Assembly: GCA_030248215.1 (NCBI GenBank)
Contig: JASANG010002531.1
Location: forward strand, 122,519 to 186,518
Direction of reading: 5' to 3'
Origin: Enoplolaimus lenunculus
Taxonomy: Eukaryota; Nematoda; Enoplea; Enoplida; Thoracostomopsidae
Length of the DNA: 64,000 nt
In this document: positions 23,601 through 33,618 of the stretch, in pieces
Layout of the letters: each line of letters starts with the position of its first letter
Numbering within the stretch: the stretch's first letter is position 1
Notes under the pieces: generated by a model
Seen by the model: only the letters and a program-made list of their open reading frames with translations
What the model was told of the DNA's origin: nothing
Database searches by the model: none
Program-made: the position numbers and the translations under genes

Positions 23601-25477
23601 TACAGACACACCAGAAACCGGAACGGCCATAAAAGTCACTTGGGCCGGAAAAAATATTAATAATAGGTTGCCTACCTTTTATTGCAGCCTTGCAGGGAAA
23701 CAGGACGCCTCTCAATGTATGGACCACAATTCTAAAAATTTTGACAACATTTATCCTAGAACGGATCTCGACTGTACATTTTCCATCGGGCGGCAATATA
23801 ATTTTTTGTGTAATTTGTTATAGAAATTGGTTTCAAAGCATATCATTATTACTTAGTGTTATTTTCAAAATTTATTATTACTTAGTGTTATTTTTAAAAT
23901 TTATTATTACTTCGTGTTATTTTTAAAATTTATTATTACTTAGTGTTATTTTTAAAATTTATTATTACTTAGTGTTATTTTTAAAATTTATTATTACTTA
24001 GTGTTATTTTTAAAATTTATTATTACTTAGTGTTATTTTTAAAATTTATTATTACTTAGTGTTATTTTTAAAATTTATTATTACTTAGTGTTATTTTTAA
24101 AATTTATTATTACTTAGTGTTATTTTTAAAATTTATTATTACTTTGTGCTATTTTTAAAATTTATTATTACTTAGTGTTATTTTTAAAATTTATTATTAC
24201 TTAGTGTTATTTTTAAAATTTATTATTACTTAGTGTTATTTTTAAAATTTATTATTACTTTGTGTTATTTTTAAAATATATTATTACTTAGTGTTATTTT
24301 AAATTATTTTTAGATACAATTTAAACTCACTCGAAGATTGGTGTCGAGAAAACGGGTTAAATTCAAAATTAATATCGCACAATTTGCAACCGTTGCGTCA
24401 AATTGCAAATTTGCTCATGCTTAATAAAACGCGTGATAATGACGACTGCGCGCAGTGCATTGTGCATGCAACTCCAAACTTAAAACCCGACCAGGTGCTT
24501 AATCACGGTAGTATTTTGTGTATATGTTTCGTGTAAACATGTTTGGTAAATGCTGAAAAACTATTGGCCAATGTTACTTTAAGAGGCGTAACAGTAGTAT
24601 AAGTAAGCAAGCATACTGTAATGACCCGAACGGACTGTTATTTATTTTTTATCCACGCTCCGCTACCCTTCGTTACTGATATATACCCGGTACTGCAACT
24701 ATCCGTTGAATTAAAGGTTTTTTGTCTTGCGTCAATAGCTTGAGCGATCATGCAAGGTTATACATTTCTGTTATCCGTCTAGCCCTCGTTTGGCCAAAAA
24801 TAGTTGGATTTTAAAATTTTTTTGCATATTTCAGCTTCGCTTGACGTCCCCTAATCATTCCACCCTCAAATTGTAATTTCTGAAAAATTCGATTTTTAAG
24901 GTTCCAAGGTCCCCCTTGGAACCCAAAAATCATTTTTGTCCAAAAGTTAGACACATTATAATCCATTCGACGCAGCTTGTAAACCAGTGTCGAATGAAAG
25001 CTTATTCTACTGGAGTCGCACGAAATAAAGGGTACGCTCCTTAAAGTGATGTACAAGATGGGGTTAAACCCTTTCAGAGTGAAGCATCATTTTTTTGGGC
25101 ATTTTTTTCTGGAAGCCTTACATTCGCCAAGCCAATTTCAAAGTTTATAGAACAAACCTTACTAATTCCGTTTTAGTGCAATTTTGGTTAACTTTCAGGT
25201 TATATCAATAATGAAAGCTTGCGCTAACAACGACGAACATCAATTGATTGCGAAAAGTTTAATTCACCGCGTTGAACTGAAACTCACCGAGTGTACAGAA
25301 CAGCATTCGACAAGCGAGTTTCAAATGGGAAACAGTAGTGACAGCGGTGTCAGCTTAGAACTCAACGTTGATCCCTTGAACGCTTCTGATTTTGACTTGC
25401 CATACATACCATCAAAGGTAATTCACGCTCGCCGTGATGGTAAGAAAGTTACGCTACACACAGAAAAGTATTTCTGA
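17644..25477 (+). CDS. class V myosin, C-terminal cargo-binding (globular tail / dilute) domain
   Basis: Exons: 17644-17832, 19023-19177, 19527-19616, 20892-21042, 22083-22219, 22847-23004, 24314-24494, 25199-25477. All inner splice sites are GT-AG and every junction keeps phase (1,0,0,1,0,2,0). The spliced product follows the myosin V globular tail in order: NLVHVLVEELKP, CLPSYLFVMIMRYCDHVYDE, NLLRQYSGDQ, NTTKQNSQCF..LARVFLGAAEQVIKRLIVP, ILEHKI, RSTSLQ, SLLEQLNHLHHVLLS, NWSKGFEIKYNLNSLEDW, LRQIANLLMLNK. Vertebrate equivalents are NLILELKP, LPAYILFM, LKQYSGEE, HNTSRQNEHC, MLEHETI, SILRQLNSFHSV, SWSKGMQIRYNVSQLEEW and IQAAQLLQVKK. The domain binds cargo adaptors and folds back on the motor. 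The motor, IQ neck and most of the coiled coil lie upstream of the window or were not found. The start of the first exon is uncertain, and the last residues run into a repeat at 25452; an alternative donor lies at 25418. Confidence 0.9.
17921..18248. mobile_element. TTTAAGC-word foldback MITE (intronic)
   Basis: TATTCTCTAAAAACTTAAAC at the left and GCTTTTAGAGAGTGTA at the right are inverted. Inside are repeated AGTTTAAGC / GCTTAAACT words. It lies in the first myosin V tail intron, with a second copy at 18384-18622. Confidence 0.7.
18384..18622. mobile_element. TTTAAGC-word foldback MITE, second copy
   Basis: TACTCTCTGAAAACTTAAAC at the left and AAGCTTTTAGAGAGTA at the right are inverted and nearly perfect at the tips. 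The same interior words as the copy at 17921 are present. It is in the same intron. Confidence 0.8.
20375..20655. repeat. 36-bp minisatellite, about 7.5 copies
   Basis: The unit begins GCGCGGGTAAAGCCGGGTAA and continues CGGAGAAAAAAATTTG. Copies start at 20375, 20411, 20447, 20483, 20519, 20555 and 20591, and drift at the right. Because 36 is a multiple of three, long frames open on both strands; these are not genes. A CAGTGTGGTCA at 20019 and a TGGTCACACCG ending at 20725 may be the ends of an element carrying the array. It lies in a myosin V intron. Confidence 0.9.
21081..21281. mobile_element. telomere-word MITE, type 1 (intronic)
   Basis: It runs from GGCCAACGTAAAGAACAGGG to TGTTTACATGGGCC, with CCTAAG words inside. 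The flanking octamers CGTTACAT and CATTACAG agree at six positions. It is in the intron between the myosin V exons ending at 21042 and starting at 22083. Confidence 0.85.
21715..22080. repeat. A/T low-complexity tract ending at a splice acceptor
   Basis: Degenerate AATTTTT / AAATTTTTT repeats run for some 365 bp and stop at the AG (22081-82) of the myosin V exon starting at 22083. The expansion apparently supplies the intron's 3' tract. Confidence 0.8.
23187..23283. repeat. ATT microsatellite
   Basis: Imperfect (ATT)n in the myosin V intron after 23004. It explains the low-complexity frames on both strands. Confidence 0.9.
23504..23646. mobile_element. telomere-word MITE, type 2 (short copy)
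   Basis: It runs from GGCCAATATTACTTTTAGCG to CATAAAAGTCACTTGGGCC. The interior is reduced to a few CCTAAGC words plus GTAGATTGAGCGTATTC. It sits in a myosin V intron. Confidence 0.75.
23849..24300. repeat. 30-bp minisatellite, about 15 copies
   Basis: The unit is TTTTTAAAATTTATTATTAC followed by TTAGTGTTAT. The copies are very homogeneous, differing by single bases. The array ends about 13 bp before the acceptor of the myosin V exon at 24314, so the exon's branch and pyrimidine region consists of repeat or repeat edge. Confidence 0.95.
24567..24770. repeat. nested MITE fragments
   Basis: A left end of the type 2 telomere-word MITE (GGCCAATGTTACTTTAAGAG) is followed from about 24615 by a left-end fragment of the GTGACCCGAA family. 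It lies in the last myosin V intron. Confidence 0.6.
24777..25080. repeat. dispersed repeat, same family as 34390-34810
   Basis: It shares, in opposite orientation, the TTTTGGCCAAA / TTTGGGCAAA segment, the phrase around CCCCTAATCATTCCA, and a TTAGACA..TTATA..CATTCGA block with the sequence at 34390-34810. Non-coding. Confidence 0.5.
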
Positions 25478-25640
25478 ATTTATTCACAAAAGTATTTTTT
25501 GTGTGGCATATCTGAAAAGTTTTTCTGATATTTAAGATAATTTTTCTAAAAATAAGTGGAAAACGTTTATTTTAAGACTTTATTTCAAATTTTTTTGAAA
25601 ACTTTTCTGTTATAACAGAAATACTTTTCACGTGCACCTT
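25452..25640. mobile_element. AAAGTATTTCTG-word foldback MITE at the myosin V 3' end
   Basis: CACACAGAAAAGTATTTCTG at the left pairs with CAGAAATACTTTTCACGTG at the right. The interior has repeated TTTTCTG / CAGAAA words. The stop codon in use (25475-25477) lies inside its left arm, so the last residues of the annotated frame are repeat-encoded. Confidence 0.7.
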
Positions 25641-25820
25641 GCTAATTATATTTCTTAAATGTAAGAAATTTTTTCTTAAATATCGGAAATATTATTTTGA
25701 GTGATGCTTCAAATTTAGCGATCGATACTTCTTCGTCTATTTTTTCTGTTCACAATTTGTCTTTACAATCAGTCATCGGTTTTAGCCACGCGTCTTATTA
25801 CGTTTTTTGTTAAAATTGCG

Positions 25821-26027
25821 AGCCAATGTAAAGAACAGGGGCGGAACAGTATTATAAGCATATTCCTAACCCTAAGACTAAGCCTAACCCTAAGCGTAAG
25901 AATGACCATATTTCTAAACCTAAGCCAAAGCCTAAGCATAAGCAAAGCAAACAAATTGTCTAAAGTATATGCTTAATCTATTGCAGTCCAACACAAAAAC
26001 GTTCCGCCCCTGATCTTTACATGGGCC
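25821..26027. mobile_element. telomere-word MITE, type 1
   Basis: It runs from GCCAATGTAAAGAACAGGGG to GATCTTTACATGGGCC, with CCTAAC/CCTAAG words inside. The flanking octamers AAATTGCG and AAATTATG agree at six positions. Confidence 0.85.
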
Positions 26028-26224
26028 AAATTATGAGTTTATATTACTAAAAACATCGTTAAATTTTATAGATATTGAAAGATTTATTTTGCCTCAGACG
26101 GCTAGACCTTCAATAGATTAGCAGCGGTCACACTGGAATATTACATTTCAAGAACTTAAAAAAACTAAAATTTTACATTGAAATTCATACGTTTTGAGAG
26201 TAGCTTAGTTTGAATTAATGAATC

Positions 26225-26345
26225 TTTTTAGAAAAATGTCATATTAAGACAAACAAAGGGTATAAATAAAAAATAATGTTTGGTCGAATTCCACAAAAAC
26301 ATTTTTTTTATACCCTCTGTTTGTTTTAATATCAAGCTTTTTTCT
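26225..26345. mobile_element. foldback element
   Basis: GACAAACAAAGGGTATA is mirrored by TATACCCTCTGTTTGTT, with GAAAAATGTC / AAGCTTTTTTC extensions. The loop is about 40 bp. Confidence 0.7.
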
Positions 26346-27408
26346 AAAAATACTTTTTTCATTGTTTCAAATTTTTAAATTTATTTATTAATTTTTAGGT
26401 TTCTATGGAGAAAATCGTTGTACCAGAAATGCTACATTTGCCATTTTTAAAAAAGTTATAGAATCAATTTTGGATATTAAGGGTGACGCTGTACTTTTTA
26501 ACAATTTTAATATCGTCAACGCTGTACGTCGCCGCCCGTCGCTGTCCGTCACAGTGCGGTATGGTACGCAAAGGGGCGGGGATTTGCGGCGACAAACGGC
26601 GATTTTGTCGTTTTTAAGAAATTTTTCAATTTAAGCGATTTGATTAATGTGTAAAAGTGTGCAACCAGTTCCAATTCCTTGTGTTTGTTTTTAAAATTTG
26701 TTTTATAAGCATGAATTACAGCAAAAGCATAAAATAACATGAATAAAATATTCTGTATACATGTGTGTATGTATGGCACCGGATGTGGATTCCAGGCCAT
26801 TGGACCTGATAGGGTAAAATATATCGCTCTGTAAAGCACACGATACAGTTAAGTTCCGTTTCAGAGTACATTAGGGTACCAAACTCATAACAACAGCAAG
26901 CCGGATATACATTAATTTCCGTGTACAATCTTCGGACCCTCGTTTATCGAATGTATGATTTTTTTCATAAACTTTCGATCCTTTAGTGTGAATATAATGA
27001 TTTGTTTGGAACCCTGGATCACATTTTTGGCTATAAAGATTTTTCTGGATCCCTGGAACACATTTTTGGCCATTTATGAAGTTTACAAACGTGGACAGCG
27101 AAATGGAAAACCTACTTTTGAACCGGTGGTGAAAAGTGTATGCGGCATCAACTAAAAATAAATATTGGATCATAAATTGTGCGTTTTAAAGATTGGCAAA
27201 AATGAATTTTAAAAAATTTAAAACATTGGTTTGTATACATGCATCGCGATATTTAACTGCAATCTGTAATGGAAGTCACAGGCACAAACCACATAGCTTG
27301 CTCTGAGTCGTCGGCCGTTTCAAACAGTTTTGATTGTAAAATATTTGCTTGGTAGCAGAGATATGACTTCAGCTCGCTGATTCAGAGGTTTCGAGCGATA
27401 TAAAGATA

Positions 27409-27501
27409 ATGGAGCGAACGTTTTTCCGCAGACCTGCATCGGGAGTAAGCTTAAGCTTTGGACTAATTTTTTACTTAGGCTTAGCTCATTGTTACACTTA
27501 C
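27409..27501. repeat. telomere-word MITE fragment
   Basis: GAACGTTTTTCCGCAGACC and TTGGACTAATTTTTTACTTAGG match the right half of type 1 in reverse. A GAGTTGAT-family sequence begins immediately after, at 27503. Confidence 0.55.
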
Positions 27502-28273
27502 ACACTGTAAATTCCAGTGAGTTAATCAACTCAGGTGTAGGGTTAGTTATTTCTCAGGTAATAACAGTAAACTTTAACTCTCTCTCTCTCTAAGTTGAGT
27601 TGATTCACACTGTGAGTTGAGTTCACTTTGGGGGAGTTGATGAAGCAAACTAAAACGAGTTGAATAAATTACAATTGTGTGTTCTGATAGTTCTAGCTCT
27701 CCATGTGTGAGTCTACATTAATGTTGAACTCGAACTAGTAATATGTTTACAGAAAAATAATTGATTCTTACGGGAGCTGCAATTGTAGCAAGTATTTCAA
27801 AAATCAAATTTAGTATACAATCAAGCCAAATGATTTTTATCATTGGCTCGGCCCATGTTACTTAAGGGGCACCCAGGTTTATGGTGGGTTCATTAAACAG
27901 TATTTTGTTCAATTTTGTCTGAAACCTGGACCCATATTCTCAAATGTGTTCAGCACCTATCACCAGTTAGCTTTTCAACTGTCACGAACTGCTGCAATTG
28001 CAGATCGCTAAATTTGCACAGAAGTTGAGTAATGGAATGCAATAATTGTGCTGAATTTCAAACCTCACCATTTCTTGGTTCGAAAGTTACAAGACTATCA
28101 CCAATTTAGTGGTAGGTGCTACACACACATTTGAGAATGCAGGTCCTAAGTTGAAGCTATTTTATTCAAGCACCGACCTCTTTAATGATAGGCATTTTAC
28201 CATCACTACTCGACTATTGTAGCTTGGCGCTCGAGCTCCAGGTGGACTCTGACGTTTTGTGACACTGATAATA

Positions 28274-28481
28274 CACTGCAAAAAATGGTGATTCAAATTG
28301 ACTCCCTTCGAAATAAGCTCTACGGGACTACACAATTGAGTCAAATTAAACTCCGCCAGAGGCAAATTCGACTCACTTAGTCGCACGTTTGACTCTGGCG
28401 GAGTCGAATTTGACTCAGTTTGTGTAGTCCCGTAGAGCCTATTTCGGAGGGAGTCAGTTTGACTCACCATTTTTTACAGTG
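28274..28481. mobile_element. GAGTC-word foldback MITE (family A)
   Basis: CACTGCAAAAAATGGTG at the left and CACCATTTTTTACAGTG at the right are flanked by TA on both sides. A related fragment follows at about 28586-28715. Confidence 0.85.
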
Positions 28482-28717
28482 TAGTTTATTTTCCGCACAC
28501 AGTTTGTCCTGAGTTGCTCATAGTATTCTTAATGCCTGAAACGGATTAACTCATAAATCTCACAGCCAATAAATGTTAAATTTTACAGTCAAATTGACTC
28601 TCTCCGAAATAGACTCTACGGGACTACACAAACTGAGTTAAATTCGACTCCGCCAGTGTCAAATTCAACTCACCTAGTCACACGATTGACTATGGTGAAG
28701 TTGAATTTGGCTCACTA

Positions 28718-28789
28718 AAGCTTATGCTTGCTCTGTTCCAGTCCAAAGGAGTAAACGTTCCCTCCTGATCTTTACACGGGCCAATTACT
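28718..28789. repeat. telomere-word MITE right-end fragment
   Basis: It contains AAAGCTTATGCTTGCTCTGT and TCCTGATCTTTACACGGGCC, the right end of type 1. It is joined to a family A fragment on its left. Confidence 0.65.
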
Positions 28790-28943
28790 CGATTTGACAG
28801 CACAACAATGCTAATTTGGTTGTTCGGCACACCTGCGAACTTTTGTGTTGTTCTCGTACCGCCCGTCAAAAGTTCCGGCTTAAATAGCACTCTCGTGCGC
28901 AATTCTCGTCTTGCATTTGCTGGACCAAAATTACACGCTTCTA

Positions 28944-29201
28944 CACTGTAAATTCCAGTGAGTTGATTTTAACTCAGGATGAGATGAATCCACTCAGAAG
29001 TCTGAGCTCTGAATCAGGTCTTTCAGAACTCAGAAATCTGAATTGTTTGAACTCATTCTGAGTTAATTAATAAACTAACCCGAAATTTTATATATCAGCT
29101 CAGAGTGAGTCAATATTTATTACTGTTATTAACTCAGAAATATGCAGAAACAACTAATTTCTTCTATGAGTTGATTAATCAACTGATTGGAATTTACAGT
29201 G
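28944..29201. mobile_element. GAGTTGAT-word foldback MITE (family B)
   Basis: CACTGTAAATTCCAGTGAG at the left and CTGATTGGAATTTACAGTG at the right are flanked by TA on both sides. Words GAGTTGATTAATCAACT and AACTCAGA iterate inside. Partial copies lie at about 27503-27640 and 43984-44117. Confidence 0.8.
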
Positions 29202-29379
29202 TATGCATCGTTACGGCGTGCGTGTATTAACACCTTCTCACATTGAGTTGCCTGTAAGCAACGCAGCGCAGTGTATATACGTTAAATAGTATTTATCGCA
29301 CCGTGTGTAACAATTGCAACACGTATACATAGTACTAAATCACCACAAGACGTGAGAGTCCCCTCGGGCTCGAGCGTCA

Positions 29380-29452
29380 AGCTCCTATGGCTGAGTGGTG
29401 ATGGTATACGTCTCCCACTCCAGTCACTGGAGTTCGAATCCTAGCATAAAAG
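29380..29452 (+). repeat. tRNA-like sequence (SINE head or tRNA pseudogene)
   Basis: It has an A-box-like TGGCTGAGTGG and, about 45 bp on, a B-box-like GGAGTTCGAATCC. I could not fold a clean acceptor or anticodon arm, so this is more likely a tRNA-derived repeat than a working tRNA gene. Confidence 0.5.
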
Positions 29453-29694
29453 TAGGTCTCAGGGGAAATAGAAATATTTATGTGAGAAAGGGTTACAGAT
29501 ACGCAAAACCATGCTATAACTATTTTACTGAGGTACTGTTTGTTACGTTATATCAGCCTTCTGTCACAATTTACTTATTTGTACTACCTGTTCCACAATG
29601 AACAAACAGAAATTTCTGTAAACGCGAGACAAATCGGATCTTTTCTATTGATTTAAAATTTAATTCAAAGGTTGCTGGAGTTTAAACTGGTTGT

Positions 29695-30204
29695 CAGGGT
29701 GTAACCAAATATTCGCTTTCGTTTCCGGTAAAAATGGGACTCAGTTTCCGTTTCCGTTATAGAATAACGGAAATTCTGGTATTTTTTAATTTCAAAATTA
29801 GTTATAAATCACGTTACTGTATATCGCAATTTTTGGTTACAGATATGCTGCAATTGTTTGAAATGAAATAAAAATTACGAAATTCATCTAAAATCTTTAA
29901 ACCATCTACGCATCCGGCATTTTTTCTTTAAAAATTTTGAAATAGCGGTGAATATTTGCAAATCTTATGCGGGATTCACGTTATAACTGGGGCAGGCGGG
30001 ACACGGTTTGTCCCATGTTGATTCGACGTCAATGTTAAAATTCGGGCTCTTACATTGGGTCAAACGTGAACCCAGCATTAATTGTAATGGCAGGAAAATA
30101 AACGTTTTTGAAACTTTTATATATCAATATCCGTTTTTCGTTTTCGGTTCCGTTATTTTGATCACTATCTCTTTCCGTTATTTATACTATCCGTTTACAC
30201 CCTG
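29695..30204. mobile_element. hAT-like MITE, CAGGGTGTAA family, perfect 8-bp duplication
   Basis: It begins CAGGGTGTAACC and ends GTTTACACCCTG. It is flanked by CTGGTTGT on both sides (29687-29694 and 30205-30212). The 510-bp interior has CGTTTCCGTTAT words and the GGATGC..AAATTTT block shared with copies at 7313, 31698, 38680 and 41968. CAGGG termini with 8-bp duplications point to the hAT superfamily. There is no transposase; the 30008-30364 open frame is internal to it and meaningless. Confidence 0.9.
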
Positions 30205-30284
30205 CTGGTTGTTTTATTCGGGACATTCATTTCTAAAACTGTGCTTAATTTTTACCTACCAATACACCTTACCAGGGTACAGTA

Positions 30285-30800
30285 CAGACTCCAAACATAT
30301 ATGTCTTGAATTCAAGACTTATATATTTCTTAAATTTTTCAAAAATATTGGTCTAAATTTTTGACACTTAAATGTCTTAAATTTAAGACATTGTTTTATG
30401 AACGATTAAGAAAACCAACAGCGGAGACTAAAGCTCAACGCAATACTCTAGTTTTACAACCTAAGGTACGTTCAAGACGTAAACTTAGGTTTGGAGGAGC
30501 CTGAGCTCAACCCGAAATATCTTTGAAATTCGATTGTTTATATACCCTCTTAAAAATATAAGCGGATCAGACATTTAATTGTTGAATATAAAAGACAACT
30601 GATTTTTGGAACAAAGAAATTTGTGTCTTACAAATTGGCAATAGCGATTTTTTAAATATAAGGGAATTCAGTTTTATCCATTTAAGAAACAAATTTCTGA
30701 GCTGTTCAAGGCTATTAATGTCTCAAATACAAGACAATACCTTGAAAATTTAAGAAAGTAAGAGTGTTGAAATTTTAAGACAATTTATTTTGCGTGTAAA
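30285..30800. mobile_element. AAGACA-word foldback MITE
   Basis: The left end has ATGTCTTGAATTCAAGACTT and the right end TTTTAAGACAATTTATTTTG. AAGACA/TGTCTT words recur throughout. The exact ends are uncertain. Confidence 0.5.
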
Positions 30801-30804
30801 GCTT

Positions 30805-30930
30805 TTGACTAATTTAGTTGCTTAGGTTTAGGCTTAGGCTTAGGTTTAAACTCATTGTTACACTTTGGCTTAGGCTTAGGAATATGCTTATACTTCTGCT
30901 ACGGCTCTGTTCTTATACTTTATCCCAAAA
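30805..30930. repeat. telomere-like TTAGGC run, degenerate MITE
   Basis: Six or more GCTTAGG / TTTAGGC words lie in a row, ending near CTGCTACGGCTCTGTTC. This is a decayed reverse-orientation copy of type 1. Confidence 0.6.
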
Positions 30931-31140
30931 CTGATTTTTTTATATTAAAGTAATTGAATATAAGAAACCTGATCTCTTCATATGCATTGCTTGCCGCTTG
31001 CCTAACAACATAGCCACGTAGCGGTGTACTTATGGATATTACAAGGATGTGCATTGTGCGACAGAAATTCGTGAAAATTTAAAAACAGACTGTTTTCACA
31101 GTAAAAAAACTACTGTGTCATCGAATTTTATTTGTTATTC

Positions 31141-31340
31141 GGCCAATGTAAAGAACAGGGGCGGAACAGTATTATAAGCATATTCCTAAAGCCTAAGACT
31201 AAGCCTAAGCCTTAGCCTAAGCGTAAGAATGAGCATATTCCTAAACCTATGCTTAGCCAAGAAAAAAATAGTTTAAAGCTTAAGCTTACTCTATTCTAGT
31301 CCCACAGAAAAACATTCCGCCCCTGATCTTTACATGGGCC
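31141..31340. mobile_element. telomere-word MITE, type 1, perfect 8-bp duplication
   Basis: The 200-bp element runs from GGCCAATGTAAAGAACAGGG to GATCTTTACATGGGCC. It is flanked by TGTTATTC on both sides (31133-31140, 31341-31348). The interior is CCTAAG-type hexamers, then AGCTTAAGCTTACTCTATTC. This is the reference copy for the family. Confidence 0.95.
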
Positions 31341-31697
31341 TGTTATTCGATGGACTCGTTCGTTGAATTTTTTGACGTTTAAACCATCAACGAAATTAAA
31401 TCTTGATTATTCGGCTGGACCCATGCCATGTTGTTGTTTGCGCACGATTGTGGTGAAATAGGGAAGTTCATTTTGGGTAAAAACGTATAGTAAATATAAC
31501 AGAAACGGATATCCGGTTACACCCTGGTTTAACAAAGCTGTGTTTGATTCAAATTGCAGTTAGAATCAATATGTGATTATAAACAGCAAATGTGCAAAAT
31601 TCAACCGAATTAAAGTTGAGATAAAATTGATAAAATGAAATCAAACGGATTCTGCGATAATTTCTGAAATAAGATCAAACATATATAGACAGTTAAA

Positions 31698-32046
31698 GAG
31701 TGTAACCGCATATCTGTTTGCGGTAAAAATAGTTGTCCGTTTTTATTATAGAAATAACGAAAATCTCTCTATTTTTATGCTTAAAATTAGTCCAAAATAA
31801 CGTTATGTATCTGGTAATTTTTAGAGAGATGCTGCAGTGGTTGGAAATGAAAAAAATTACAGAATTCATCAAAAGTCTTAAAAATTTCTATGCATCCGCC
31901 AGGTTTTCTTTAAAATTTAAAAAACCTCGGTGAATATTTGCACGCGTCAATTGTGTTAGCAGAAAAATGAAACATTTTTGAAACTTTTATGTTTCAATAT
32001 TCGTTTTCCGTTTTCATTATTTTTGTTATTCGGTTACACTCAACCG
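31698..32046. mobile_element. hAT-like MITE related to the CAGGGTGTAA family
   Basis: The ends GAGTGTAACCGCATATC and TTATTCGGTTACACTC are inverted. The interior shares the ATGCATCCGCCAGG / TTTAAAATTT block with the 29695 copy. An eroded right end of another copy precedes it (about 31490-31525). Confidence 0.7.
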
Positions 32047-32187
32047 TTTTGTAATATGTGTTTATGTTTTAGAAAATTTTTAGTTATTAACTGTTAATTA
32101 TTACTGTTTGTGTTTGATTCCACAAGCAAAAACAAATTTAAATATGTAAAACATCGCAGTAATTTAAAATAAAATATCATATTTACC

Positions 32188-33618
32188 ATGGCAGTTCGTG
32201 GCTATCAGATAAATCTTCACGGCCGAACCATAAACGTCATTGGTTTCATTCGACCTCCATACTTGTTACCTTGCTCTGCAACTTACCACCAGCATAAGTG
32301 CAAGCATCCTGGAACGAATTTTGAACTTTTCCAATTGTTAGCTAAAATTTTAAATTTTAAATTTAAACTCAAAATTGTTGAAAATTCGTCAAAATTATTC
32401 AAAATTTTAAGCTCAAACAGCTCAACCGCAGTGACGTCAATCAATTTACAACGATTTCGACCTGAAAGCGACGCGTTTGTTTATTCAACTATGATTGTTC
32501 AATACCGTCCTGGTGTTATTATCCAATCACAATATAGCGTGTTTCAAGATAATTATTGGTTTTTGCGTTCAGTTGGAATTGAAACATTTTTCCTTTTTGT
32601 CAGTATGATACTGATTTTCGCCGTCAAACGGTGTGCTCTATCTTACAAAGTTACCTCTAACGCCAGTTCTGGCGGTCAAAATTGGCTATATTTGTCCTGG
32701 TTTGCTGGCAAATTTAGCGAATTTTGGTCAGAATTTTTGACAATTATTGGTTCAGTGTTATTTCAAACGAGTACTATTGCAAAAATGCAAACTTTTCACT
32801 CAAAATTATACAAAACGTTTTCGCATTGCGAAATGATTTTGCTCGGAATTGCACTTACGTATACGTATACTGCAAAATTGCAATCAGTAATGTTCAGTAC
32901 GTCAACGTCAACGAACGATAGACGAATTAGTGAAATTTTAGACGGTGCTTATGCCGGCCGGTACCGGCTTTACTTGCCGTGTAAAAAAATGACAGAAACG
33001 TTGCCAGAACAGTGCGTTCAGCGGTATATTGCATGGGCAAAACACTCTCTGAACGATGAGTTAGCAACGAAAATTGTCAAAGTGTTAACAGAAACAAAAC
33101 ACTACAACGTATTCCCGGACATACCGCGCGGATGTAATATGGCGTATATAATACATGTGTTGAGTAACATTTTTAGTGATCCCACACTTGTCAAAATATC
33201 GCACGCCCAAAATACACTGACCACAGTTGGAGCGCTTCCAGCGCTACTTGACGCTGTTGTCGGATTTCCAAGCATTCGATCCGGGTATAGTTATGTTTTT
33301 GCTAAATCTAAGCCTACGAGTAATATTTTGATTGACAATTTTAATACCATACTAGCAGATGTGCAAAATTCTAACCATTTTGACCGTATTTCAGCGCGAT
33401 ATGTGTCAAATTTTGACTTATAGGGAAAACTTGCTCGAGCCGATGAATATAAGAATTTAAATCGAATTCAAATTATTTCAAATCAAAAACGCGTATCATT
33501 ACGTCAAGTATTATTGGTGTGGCGAGTTTTTAGATTTTTCGTATTTTTGGCCATTTTTGTAATGCTATTTGAAACTGCGATATGGACGCAAACGACAAGT
33601 TGGATAACTCAAAGTTAA
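32188..33618 (+). CDS. ionotropic receptor-like ligand-gated ion channel, with an in-frame TAG
   Basis: The ATG at 32188 has a good context (TACCATGG) and stops lie close upstream, so there is no amino-terminal domain. The ligand-binding S1 half includes FIRPPYLLP and PGTNFELFQLLAKILNFKF. M1 is at about residues 129-146 (GIETFFLFVSMILIF), the pore region at about 165-200 (YLSWFAGKF, LTIIGSVLFQTS), and M3 at about 215-236 (ILLGIALTYTYTAKLQSVM, compare SYTANLAAFL in iGluRs). S2 follows to residue 411, then TAG at 33421-33423. The same frame stays open for 64 more codons to TAA at 33616-33618 and encodes the expected M4 (LLVWRVFRFFVFLAIFVMLF). An AATAAA at 33687 fits an mRNA end after the TAA. 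No intron is needed. Channels of this family conduct cations when a small ligand binds. The ligand is unknown. Confidence 0.8.

Noticed and set aside
23849-24300. CRISPR-like array
   Set aside because: Units are contiguous with no variable spacers, in a eukaryotic intron; plain minisatellite.
30008-30364. 118-codon plus-strand frame
   Set aside because: Starts inside the hAT-like MITE 29695-30204 and crosses its end.
31141-31340. True telomere or ancient chromosome fusion point as the source of TTAGGC words
   Set aside because: The hexamers are confined to short elements with inverted ends and 8-bp duplications at many sites, so transposition explains them better than a fusion.
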